Assembly (NCBI GenBank): GCA_025200525.1
Contig: CM045763.1
Coordinates: 153,146,246 to 153,210,245, forward strand
Direction of reading: 5' to 3'
Origin: Camellia lanceoleosa
Taxonomy: Eukaryota; Streptophyta; Magnoliopsida; Ericales; Theaceae
Length of the DNA stretch: 64,000 bases
The notes beneath the pieces were generated by a model. The model ran no database searches, was not told the origin of the DNA, and worked only from the letters and a program-made list of their open reading frames with translations. Positions 1 through 9,511 of the stretch are shown here, piece after piece. The first letter of the stretch is position 1; each line of letters begins with the position of its first letter. Made by a program: the position numbers and the translations under genes.

Positions 1-451
1 TTTCCGTCGTTGGAGAGATTAAGATTGATCTCCTTATGATTAATCCGGTACTGAAGCTTAGTCTAAATGCAACTGATCACTAACCATTGTTATTGTGCAC
101 TTCCATTATCTTCCGGTGAAAGAAATGAACTCAGTAATGACTTGTTATTGTGCACTTCCTGAATCTCAAATCTAATTGTTATCGAAGTTTTAACATTCTA
201 AAATGTCAGCCTATATGGGCTTTTTAACTGTGGTTAGAACTACTTGACTTGGTATGATTCTGGGATTGCAGCTGCAAGCAGATCATTATAAAAACAGCTA
301 CAAAATCACATGTAAATGACAGTGCACCGACAATTTATGCTATTTGGCTGACAAGGTTGCTGGCATTTTCAAAATCAATTGATGCTTGTGGTTTAATCCT
401 TTACAGACACCATTTATTTGTGCTACCTAAAAAGGGTGATGGGTTTATGTA
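1..451. other. unassigned non-coding DNA left of the MITE
   Basis: No reading frame or RNA gene is recognised here. The sequence is AT-rich and intron-like. The 9 bp target duplication that follows shows only that this was the landing site of the MITE. Confidence 0.4.
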
Positions 452-460
452 TTGTTTTGA
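452..460. repeat. left target-site duplication of the MITE
   Basis: TTGTTTTGA is repeated exactly at 1264-1272, directly outside both ends of the inverted repeats. Nine bases is the usual MULE duplication length. Confidence 0.85.
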
Positions 461-1263
461 GGGTGAATTATACTAACAGTTCCTATAGTTTGCAGCTCAT
501 GTCACTTTGATTTTTAACTTTTCAATTGTGACACATTTGACCATGAATTTTAAATCTTATTCCAAATAAGAACAATTGAAGATACCATTGTTTAATTTCA
601 AGGGCAAAGTCGTCAATTTGATAAAATATAAACTGATTTGATAAAAATAAATGTCAAAAAAATATTTTTTAATTTTTAAAAATAATTTCTACCTACTAAA
701 GATAAAATATGTAATATTTATTTATTTATTTTTTTACCAAATTAATTTTTATTATGTGTTTGAATAATGATCATGTAATGAGTGGTTGTTAGGCTTTTAA
801 CGTGTAATCGATATATTTAATATATGAAATGTTTTTAATTTTGGATTTTTTGATTTAATAGATCGGTTTAATAATGATATCAAAGTTGTCGCCATATTTG
901 ACTTTTGAAAAAATAGAAACTAATTAATGAAAGTAAAAACAACCACCCAAGCATATAATAAAAATTAGTTTGACAAAAAAATAAATAAATGTCTAAAAGA
1001 TTTATCAATTTTACATAATTTTATCTTTAGTGAGTAGAAATAATTTTTAAGAATTCAAAAAAAAATTTGATATTTATTTTCGTCAAATTAGTTTATATTT
1101 TATCAAATTGATGACTTTACCCTTGAAATTGAGCAATAATATCTTCAATTGTCTTTATTTAGAACAAGATTTAAAATTTAAAGTCAAATGTGTCACAATT
1201 AAAAAGTTAAGGACCAAAGTGACACAAGACCCAAACTATAACAACTATTGATGTAATTAGCCC
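461..1263. mobile_element. MULE-type MITE with long terminal inverted repeats
   Basis: The element is 803 bp and starts GGGTGAATTA and ends TAATTAGCCC. The two arms, about 461-768 and 948-1263, are imperfect inverted repeats of each other over roughly 300 bp; shared blocks include GTGACACATTTGA and TTTGATAAAATATAAACT. It is flanked by a perfect 9 bp direct repeat TTGTTTTGA. A 9 bp duplication with long inverted arms and no coding capacity is the pattern of a Mutator-like (MULE) non-autonomous element. The central AT-rich segment (769-947) shows no gene. The arms would let a read-through transcript fold into a long hairpin, which in plants can feed small-RNA production; that last point is inference. 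Confidence 0.85.
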
Positions 1264-1272
1264 TTGTTTTGA
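1264..1272. repeat. right target-site duplication of the MITE
   Basis: TTGTTTTGA, identical to 452-460, immediately follows the terminal CCC of the right arm. Confidence 0.85.
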
Positions 1273-1468
1273 TTGCCAAGTCCAGAAGGTAAATTTTAGA
1301 AGCGAAATTACAAGACTCTGAGAAGTAGCGAAACTATTTCCCAAAAGGTGGGGATACAACTTTTAATGTGGGATCTATGAAGTTGCACTTCATGTATTTG
1401 TAACTACTGTTGCTCTTCTACATTGATTTGTGATTCTTTCAATTTTAAATCTTCAAAGTGCAAATTTG

Positions 1469-2419
1469 TTTGCGCTCTTCGGAGTCACTAATGCACCCGC
1501 AGCATTTATGGATTTGATGAACAGGATTTTCAAACCTTTCCTAGATGACTTTGTTGTTGTATTCATTTATGACATTTTGATGTAAAGATGAGCATGAACA
1601 ATATTTGAAAATGACCCTTCAAACACTTAGGGAAAAGCAGCTGTATGAGAAATTAAAGAAGTGTGAATTTTGCCTTGATAAAATAACATTTTTAGGGCAT
1701 GTTATTAACAGAAATGATATCTCAGTTCTCAGAAAATCGAGGCGATTGTTGATTGGCCTACTCCAACTAATGTAACAGAAGTTTGTAGTTTTATGGTGTT
1801 GGCTGGTTATTATCGGAGATTTGTTAAAGACTTCTCAAAAATTGCAAAGCCATTGACTCAATTGACTTGAAAGGGAGAACCATGTGAATGGACTGACCAA
1901 AGAGAATCTGCATTTCAAGAACTAAAGACAAGATTAACTACGGCTCCAATCCTTACTATTCCCTCAGGTACCGAAGGTTTTGTAATCTTTAGTGATGCAT
2001 CTTGTAAGGGTTTGGGCTATGTTTTAATGCAAGATGGCAAGGTAATTGCATATGTCTCTCGACAGTTGAGGCCACATGAAAAAAACTACTCTACACACGA
2101 CCTAGAACTTGTTGCAATTGTGTTTGCACTAAAAATATGGTGTCACTATCTGTATGGAACCAAATGTGAAGTGTACATAGATCATAAGAGTTTGAAATAC
2201 TTTTTCACACAGAAGGAATTGAACATGCGTCAAAGGCGATGGCTTGAATTAATCAAAGATTATGATTTACAAATTCATTACCATCCGGGCAAAGCCAACA
2301 CTATGGCAGATGCACTTAGTAGAAAGAATGTGGGGAATCTTGCCTATTTGCTCATAGATCAGAGAGAACTGCTACTAGAGTTTGAAAAACTCGAAATTGA
2401 AGTAGTGCCTTTTGGATAG
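1469..2419 (+). pseudogene. chromovirus pol, reverse transcriptase C-half and RNase H (broken)
   Basis: This is the pol of a Ty3/gypsy chromovirus, which copies element RNA into DNA. The match starts abruptly inside reverse transcriptase at [15 protein letters not shown] (from about 1487), so gag, protease and the RT fingers are missing to the left. The catalytic box reads FIYDIL, so the first aspartate of the usual DD pair is lost. Frame changes occur near 1584 and 1735, and a TGA sits at 1868-1870. RNase H is clear from 1980: [32 protein letters not shown] and [20 protein letters not shown]. The region ends at a TAG at 2417-2419, in frame with what follows. It cannot make an active enzyme. 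The family call is firm; the Tekay/Del-like sub-clade is a guess from the C-terminus. Confidence 0.9.
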
Positions 2420-3916
2420 GATAGTTTGATGGCCGCAATGTCTGCGCAACCTACAATTATTGAAGAAATCAAACAAAAGCAAATGAATGATGAAATTTTG
2501 AAGAAGATTTGCAATGAACTTGACACCAAGCCTAAACTGGGGTTCACAATTGAAGACTCCGTGTTGAAATTTCAAGGGAGATTGTGTATTCCAAATGATA
2601 CAAATTTAAAAAGGAAAATTTTGGAGAAAGCCCACAAGTCAATGTTTGCTATGCACCCAGGAAGCACCAAAATGTACTAAGACTTGAAGTTAGTGTATTG
2701 GTGGCCCAACATGAAAAGAGAGATTGCCGACTTTAACTCTAAATACTTACAATGCCAGCAAGTGAAAGCAAAACATCAAAAATCAGCGGGTTTGCTTCAG
2801 TCTCTTCCTATCCTGGAATAGAAATGGGAGCATATCGCCTTGGACTTTGTTGTTGGCCTACCTCGAACACCTAGAGGTATGGACTCTATATGGGTTGTAG
2901 TTGATAGACTAACTAAGTCTGCTCATTTTCTTGCCATAAAGACTTCTTTTACTGCATATAGACTTGCTACTATCTACATTGATGAAATTATTTGACTGTA
3001 TGGGGTTCCTGTGTTTATTGTATCAAATAGGGATCCTAAATTTGTTTCTAGGTTTTGGCATAGTCTACAAGATGCAATGGGGACAAAATTGAGGTTTAGT
3101 ACAGCATTTCATCCACAAACTGATGGACAAATCGAAAGGACTATTCAAACCTTAGAATACATGCTTCGTATGTGTGTTCTGGACTTTTAGGGCAGCTGGG
3201 AAACATATTTTCCATTGGCCGAGTTTGCTTATAACAATAGTTTTCACGCTAGCATTGGTATGGCACCATATGAGGCACTATATGGTAGAAAGTGTAGATC
3301 GCCAATTTGTTGGACACAGGTTGGTGACAAGGCTATTTATGGTACTGAACTTGTGCAAGAAACAACTAAAAAGATCAAAATCATTAAGCAAAGGCTCAAA
3401 ACTGCATAGAGCCGACAAAAAAGTTATGCGGATCAACGAAGAAGAGACTTAGAGTATGAAATGGGGGATCATGTGTTTATCAAAGTAACACCAATGAAAA
3501 GACAGATGAGATTTGGCAAGAAGGGAAAATTGACTCCTCGCTATATCAGACCGTTTCAGGTTCTCGAGAGGTTGGGTCCTATTGCTTACCGTATTTCTTT
3601 GCCACCGGGAATGGAGCAAGTACATAATGTTTTCCATGTATCCATGCTTCGTGGGTATCTTAGAGATCCATTCCATATGATTGATCACCACCGAATTGCT
3701 TTAGATGAAAATATGATGTTTGAAGAATGGCTCGTGCAAATCATTGATCGGTAAGTGAAGCAATTGAGAAACAAAACTATCCCTATGGTGAAAGTCGAGT
3801 GGAAAGAACATTATGGGAAGGAGGCTACTTGGGAGAAGGAGGAAGAGATGAGACAACGGTATTTGCATTTATTTCCATCGGAAGGTAACCTAAGTTTGGA
3901 GGACCAAACTTTCTAA
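2420..3916 (+). pseudogene. chromovirus pol, integrase and C-terminal chromodomain-like end (broken)
   Basis: This continues the same reading frame as the RNase H. It holds the N-terminal integrase region (AHKSMFAMHPGSTKMY, then WWPNMKREIADF), the catalytic core ([53 protein letters not shown]), the GPF-like stretch (PRYIRPFQVLERLGPIAY, VFHVSMLRGY), and a C-terminus (VEWKEHYGKEATWEKEEEM) of the type that ends plant chromovirus integrases and tethers them to heterochromatin. In-frame stops lie at 2417, 2678, 2819, 2993, 3188, 3407 and 3752, with no frameshift across about 2 kb. The true terminal stop is TAA at 3914-3916. Most premature stops can be explained by C-to-T or G-to-A transitions, as expected for methylated, silenced DNA. 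Non-functional. Confidence 0.9.
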
Positions 3917-3927
3917 GGGGGAGAGAC
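3917..3927 (+). other. polypurine tract of the chromovirus
   Basis: The purine run GGGGGAGAGAC lies between the pol stop codon and the LTR start TGTGACGACC. This is the expected site for plus-strand DNA priming in Ty3/gypsy elements. Confidence 0.8.
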
Positions 3928-4276
3928 TGTGACGACCCTGACCACCGAACTATTATATTACATTATTTCAATAAGTCTAATTGCATGATTATGTGTTTAA
4001 TTGTGTGATTATATACTTAATTTTATAGTTTTCTGTTATTACATGGAATATCTGTTTGAATTGGCAACTTAAAGACAGAAATTAAAAGCCAAGATGACTT
4101 CAGAAACTGAAATTGATTAGCTTAATAGATTAATTAGAATATTTAGAATTTTACTGCAACTTTAATTGAAAATTGATTCGGATCAAAATAATTAGAATAA
4201 ACTAATTGAAATTAGTTAGAATTGAGCCTAATTACTTAACTTTGATCATACTTGATTAGGCTAGCTAATCACACCA

Positions 4277-4286
4277 TATAAATAGG
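4277..4286 (+). promoter_or_regulatory. TATA box of the chromovirus LTR
   Basis: TATAAATAGG sits about 350 bp into the LTR and is followed about 60 bp later by a purine-rich leader (GAGAGAGAGAGAAGAGAA, from 4363), a normal plant LTR promoter layout. Confidence 0.65.
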
Positions 4287-4929
4287 TCAAATAAGCTTAT
4301 ATACTCATATGTACATACACTTGGCTGAGATTTTGAGAAAGTAGGAGAGTTAACTCAACACTAGAGAGAGAGAGAAGAGAATTGTGAAGGAATTGAAGGA
4401 GAATTGGAGGATTAAGTTATAAGACACTTGAATTCAAGCTTTAGGCACGATCTTCAACCCTAATCCTTGTAAACAAAACATGTAGAAGTTGAATTCATCC
4501 AAGTTTTGAGTTCATTTGCATGAAATTGTTTAGTAGAAGCTTGAATCACCTTGAATTGGGAAGATAAAAGTTAATCATGTACATGCATGCATAATTTGAG
4601 TTAGAATTCATGAAATTTCTACATGCAATGGCACTTTTACACCTAATTTGAAGAGTCCTTTATGTTTTCATACTTCTCATATCACTTGATCATGTTTTGA
4701 AGATATATCAACTCAATTTGAGTCAATCTTGCTCTATAACTTGAAGTTGAAGTTTTTGGTTGAGAAATTGCCATGGTTTTGAGCAATTAGCTTCAAATTA
4801 ATTATGTTTCCATGTTTTATAATGTTTTCCCATGTTTTTGTACCTTAGACACGAGTTTAGAATTTTTGAATACCAAATTTGAACTTCAAACACAATTCTG
4901 GAAATTCCAGAATTCGACCAGTCTGTTCA

Positions 4930-5172
4930 AGCGAAGAAAGTGTCGCTCTAGCTTGAAAATCAAGCTCCCACAAGTTTTACAAAAGTTTAAAGACCGCTCG
5001 AGCGGCCAAAGTGGTGCTCGAGCGAGGACCCTTTTTTCTCAGTCTTTCACTCAAGCGACCATCAAGCGAAAATTTCATGCAACTAATACTTCTGCCAAGT
5101 TTGCAAACCACTCGAGCGACAGAAGTTGCGCTCGAGCAACCACTTTTATTTTTGAACCCCCGCTCGGGCAGA
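4930..5172. repeat. cluster of CTCGAGCG-type palindromes in LTR R/U5
   Basis: The motif GCTCGAGCG or close variants (CTCAAGCG, CTCGGGC, CTCTAGC) recurs about every 30-60 bp, including the palindrome CCGCTCGAGCGG at about 4993. The same cluster recurs in the other chromovirus LTR at 16470-16800 and 53507-53837, so it belongs to the family. Function unknown. It creates Arg/Ser/Ala-rich spurious reading frames, which I do not annotate. Confidence 0.7.
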
Positions 5173-6312
5173 GACCCTGTTTTCAGCAAAGTTTGACTAA
5201 CTCTTTTAAGTGCATGCTTGCATCCTCATGTCATTTCAAGTACTCGTAGACACCAATTGAACTCATACAAACATGGAATGAGTTAGAAACACATGAGAAA
5301 AATTTAATGAAAATGGAACGGCTATCGAATGGTATTCCGGTTGTACTTTTGTTATGTGTTTTGTATAGGTGGACGTCTGAGCCCTTGTGACAACATAACC
5401 CACAATGAGTAATAACTTTATAAAGATATGTTCAAGTTATGTTTATTTTTGAAAATGTTACTGTTAGCGAAATTGATATATGAATGATTGAATGGCTTAT
5501 TGTTCATCGAATGGTTTATTGAAACTCTAGTTTCTTATGAATGAATGAAGTTCCCTTTAGGAAATGTATTCATGGCCCACCCTTGCTTGGGGGAGATTAA
5601 TACCATGGCCCATTGGCCCTCGTCCGAGGGAAACAATACCGTGGCGTATTGGATAATTGAAATATATAAATCTTTGCTGTCAGACATTAATGGTCACATT
5701 GGATATGATATATTGATTGACCCTTAAGGTCCCATTGTTATTAAAACAGTGTTACTCTATTGGATGTGACACATCTTTGAATGAAATGGTTACTGATGCT
5801 AAGATTGATACATGTAATGGTATTGAACTTCATTCATATAACCTCTTTATCCTGTTATTACTCATTGGGCATTAGCTCACTATTTATTTATATATATGTA
5901 GGTGGGCAAGCTGAACATCAAAGTTAAGAAAGTCTCGAGTCTACCCAGATCAGCCTTTTGAGGAGTTTCCAAGTGAAGTAATTAGGTTTAGGTGGAGCCA
6001 TGCTAGTTGAACCCCTTTTTTTTTGCTTGATAAATGATTTTGTATTTGTATATATTTTTGGGGTTTCGTATAACTATAAGATGTGGATTTTTGGAACTCA
6101 TGCGGTATATAAACATAAAGAGTGAACCTTCGCTTATGATACGAAGTCCTCTCATATACGCACGACTCAATGGATAATTTTTGTGTTATTTTAGACTTCC
6201 GCTAAGCCCTGTACTTTATATTAAAAGGTTTATTTGTATGGAGGCCGTAGGTAATCTATGATTACTAGCTGGTCATGATGCTAAACCTATGGGGTGGTTT
6301 TGGGTAGTGACA

Positions 6313-6620
6313 CGAACTCTCTAGCTGTTCTTTATCGATCTCTGTCGCTCGAGGGCTTTGCTCTAGTTGTTCTTCATCGAACTCAAACTCGATCTCAATC
6401 TCGATCTGTTCTTTATCTCAGATTAGATCATTATCATTCTTCGATTCTCTTCTTCTCTCTTCGATCTCTCTGCAAATCTCTCTCTTTAAACTCTGTTTGG
6501 ATCTATCTGTGTTCGATTATGGAGATGAAACGTGTAATCGAGTTTACACATGCGTACATGGATCGTCATCCTAGAAAGAGACTGCATTTGGGTTGAGACG
6601 TTGCTCCCCAGGCCTTTAAG
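6313..6620 (+). pseudogene. AFC2: AFC2-like LAMMER kinase, 5'UTR and exon 1 fragment
   Basis: A CT-rich 5'UTR-like stretch (6313-6518) precedes ATG at 6519. The 34-codon exon reads MEMKRVIEFTHAYMDRHP, RKRLHLG, a stop, then DVAPQAFK, ending AAG before a GT donor at 6621. This matches the start of plant AFC2, a CDC2-like LAMMER dual-specificity kinase that phosphorylates SR splicing factors in the nucleus. The TGA at 6594-6596 replaces the conserved tryptophan codon, so translation would end after 25 residues. No kinase-domain exons follow; the next recognisable exon is from MUTYH. I therefore call it a captured or translocated gene fragment. The chromovirus LTR ends exactly where this UTR begins. 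Confidence 0.75.
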
Positions 6621-7777
6621 GTATCAAATATGTTCTCTAGATCTCTGATTTCCTAATTTCTTTCTTCTTCTTTTTTGATTCTATTTTTTGCTAGATCTGG
6701 TCGAAATTAGATACGTGGTAGATTAGGTATGAGAAAAGGTTTATGCTTTTATAGATCTATAAATTTCATGGTAGATCGGGTTTGGAAAAAGGTTTATTAT
6801 TATTATTTTTTTATGTATAATCGATTTTTATTAGGTAATTTGTCAAAGTTTTTTAGTCTGTGATCAGATCTGCAAATTTCAAATAGCTCTTTTAAATATC
6901 TGTGGAGAATAAGAAAGTTATTAGGAAGGTTTGTTCATCTGACACTTTGATTTCTACTCAACACCTTTTTTGTTCATGCAATATAGTTCAATGATGTCTT
7001 GCAGTTTTCAATTGCTTCACTTGTGCTTCTGTCTTTCTTGGTGGAGATGCGAAGTTACTTGAGCTAGAAAAGCTTCTTCTCCCTCTTTACTTGAACATAT
7101 ATCTTCTAGATTGTTCAAATTCCTTTGATCTAAATCGATCTAGGGCTCAAGGTAAGGATTTTCTGACTTGGATTCGCTCAGTTCACTCAAGATCTGTAAA
7201 ATCTCATGGTTAAAACAATGATTTGGAGTATATTTAGGTTGATGTTTGTAAATTCACTTGCATTTTTTCCCCAATCTAGCTTTTCTGGCATTTTTCAATT
7301 TTTTTTTTTTGGCTTATGTTTTTCTGATTCCACTTGTTCACTTGTTTGTTTGTTTGTTTTTGTTTGTTTTTTTTTTTGGTTCTTATGTTTGAGTTTTGAA
7401 TTTCTTAAAGTCCTATAGGGAATTGAATATTTGAGGGATTGCTTACATCTCTTTTCTTTTGTTCTAAACTTGACGGGTTGGTAAATATGTAATTTTTTAA
7501 CTTCAAATTTCAATTTGATACTTGTTAATATGATATGCTGAAATGAATGACATGTAAATTTCAGTCATTTGATTCCATAAACATTCATTGTTATTTTGCC
7601 GGCAAATTATAAGGCTTGGCAAGTAGGTAACTTTGATTCACAATTGGCAAGTAGGTTAATTTTAAGGCTTGGCAAGTATGATTATTTATTTCCTCTGTTT
7701 GTTTGGTTCTTGATTAATCAAATATGTGTCAACAATTTTGAGTTATTGGGGATTAAATGTTAGCTTAATGTGTGCAG
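6621..7777 (+). other. intron-like DNA with one unidentified exon-like block
   Basis: This T-rich sequence behaves like introns. A block at 7015-7151 is bounded by a consensus acceptor (CTTGCAG) and donor (AAG then GTAAGG), and one frame is open across most of it (CASVFLGGDAKLLELEKLLL). I do not recognise the source gene. It may be another captured exon. A simple TTTG repeat lies at 7342-7365. Confidence 0.4.
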
Positions 7778-7838
7778 GAGGTAAATGAGATGTGGGCAGG
7801 CTTGGGCTATTATAGGTTTCAGCGATTTCTTGTTGGAG
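7778..7838 (+). pseudogene. MUTYH: MUTYH-like adenine DNA glycosylase exon fragment
   Basis: After a GCAG acceptor at 7774-7777 the frame reads EVNEMWAGLGYYR and then diverges (FQRFLVGES). This matches the helix-hairpin-helix part of plant and animal MUTYH (MutY homologue), which removes adenine mispaired with 8-oxoguanine in base-excision repair. Only about 20 codons are recognisable and no neighbouring MUTYH exon is seen. It lies between an AFC2 exon and ABCA exons on the same strand, so it is a captured fragment rather than a gene. A damaged second copy is at about 44798-44850. Confidence 0.75.
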
Positions 7839-8369
7839 AATCTACAATTCCTCTACCCAAATCTGCCAATAAATAATCATATACCATTGTTTGGATGTTT
7901 GTTTTACTACTATTAAAACATTTTTGGCCTATTGCGGCGTTTCAAAAACGTTGCTAATTCTCGATTTTCTTGTAGTAATTGTTTGGGAAACCTGAAAGTT
8001 TTGCCTACTATTTCAAAATGGTGTTCTGGTGGTTCATACTAGTGAAACCATTCTGCTAATTATTATGTTGTTGCTGTTGATCTATTGCTCTTTTATGTGT
8101 ATGTTGCACATTGTTCCTCTAACTAAACCAATTTTCATAATTATTAGACCATTTTTTTTTTTTGGTCTTTCAAGAAGATACAAGAATTATTATCAAATCA
8201 GGTATACAAGACACCCTTGGTCAAGCCCAGTTGGTAAGTTATCCTTCCCCTTTTTTATGTTTCTTTTCTTTTTATGTTTCCTTTTTGTTATAACAATATA
8301 TGTCTGTCTTTAGCCTTCTTGCTATTTGTTTTTGTTGCACTATTAATATGAATTTTTGAAACACTGCAG

Positions 8370-8514
8370 GGATCAGATACAATGATGGATACTACCAATT
8401 TACTTGAGCTAGCGTTCTTTTCAAATGAACCAGTTGACCATCTCCAACCTCAATGCTCTGCAAATTCTACAACTTCTGTTTCCATCCAAATTTCTTCTTT
8501 TCCAGTGTCTCAGG
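8370..8514 (+). pseudogene. ABCA-type transporter exon (N-terminal extracellular region), copy 1
   Basis: The exon is bounded by ACTGCAG and a donor at 8515 (GTATTA). It reads GSDTMMDTTNLLELAFFS and continues NEPVDHLQPQCSANSTT, resembling the first extracellular loop of plant ABCA (ABC1-type) full or half transporters, membrane proteins that move lipids. A likely preceding exon ends at 8233 before GTAAGT (IQDTLGQAQL); its acceptor is uncertain. The remaining ABCA exons lie beyond the solo LTR at 13624, so that LTR sits in an ABCA intron. No ATP-binding cassette is present anywhere in the window, so no transporter can be made. Confidence 0.7.
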
Positions 8515-9511
8515 GTATTATTTTTATCAATAAGATCTCCAACTTTATTACTGTCATATTTGATGATCGCATCTATTTAACATCACATCACATGGACACT
8601 GGACAAATTTAATATTTGCATTGTCTGCACTATCTGCACTGTGATGACTGTTGACTATGCTACAATTATATCTGTTTTCCTGATTATTTGCAAATACATC
8701 ATATATCATTTCTGCCCTTGCACATAGATTTACTTATATGCCATGCAACAAAAATTAATAATGTAACCCTTTTTGCTTGCTTCAGTAGTTTAACTCTTGT
8801 ATTCTTATTTCGAGGTTTGCATCCTAGGATCAAGTTGTACTCTGGTTTTCTAATTTCATTCTTAGAGTTGTTCTCTTGGACTTCCAAAAGTCAATCTAAA
8901 GATTGAATTAGCTGCATTTAAATGAGTTTGTAATTTCATTATGACTTGTTATCTAATTGAGGTTTCATTGCACTCCCAATTTGTTTCCATTGATTGCGTA
9001 CCTCATTTTTTGGATGGTCTTAGTAGGCAATCAAAGTGTTCTGAATCATATGTTGCATCTGTATATATTAAAATGGCTTGAAAACAAAGCAATATGATTA
9101 ATATTTTAATTCTTGCCATTCATGTTACTGTTTTTCATTGTATTTTTTAAGGACTTTGGTGTTGATTCATGATGTTTTCTAAACTAGGACAGTTTGATGT
9201 TAAGTACATTCTTATTATGTTTGTGTGATACATTGATAGTATAGGCCAGGGGTTGAGCCCTGCATGATGAGCTTGGGTATGCAAGAACCCACCCACTGGG
9301 CTAGCCATTAGCTTAGAGTAAGGATGAATTTGATACATCAAATTCTTCATTCCTTTCTCTTTCTCCCTTCTTGCTATGATTGGTGGAACCATTTGTACAG
9401 TCAATCATATGAAGGAAATATGATTAGTGGGTTGGACACTTTTTGCACTAAATGACTGTTTTCAAGCCACACTTTTATTCAGGTCTCTCTCTCTCTCTCT
9501 CACATGTACGC
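8515..9511 (+). other. ABCA intron-like DNA
   Basis: AT-rich DNA between an ABCA exon and the solo LTR. It ends in a (CT)n run at about 9484-9500, directly before the LTR start. No coding signal seen. Confidence 0.5.

Larger units (their letters stand above)
3928..6312 (+). mobile_element. 3' LTR of the + strand chromovirus
   Basis: The LTR begins TGTGACGACCC right after the PPT and ends GGGTAGTGACA, giving about 2385 bp with TG...CA ends. A TATA box at 4277 puts the start of transcription near 4310, so U3 is short (about 380 bp) and R+U5 is long (about 2 kb). Related sequence on the opposite strand at 15239-17390 shares the CTCGAGCG cluster, the CCATGG/CCGAGGG repeat and the terminus (AAACCTAT...GGTTTTGGG...TGACA), which supports the right-hand boundary. 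The 5' LTR is not in the window. The LTR ends directly against the 5'UTR of an AFC2 gene fragment, so read-through transcription into it is possible. Confidence 0.85.

Noticed and set aside
4812..5249. 145-codon frame rich in Arg/Ser/Ala
   Set aside because: Product of the CTCGAGCG repeats inside an LTR; not conserved as protein in the sister LTR.
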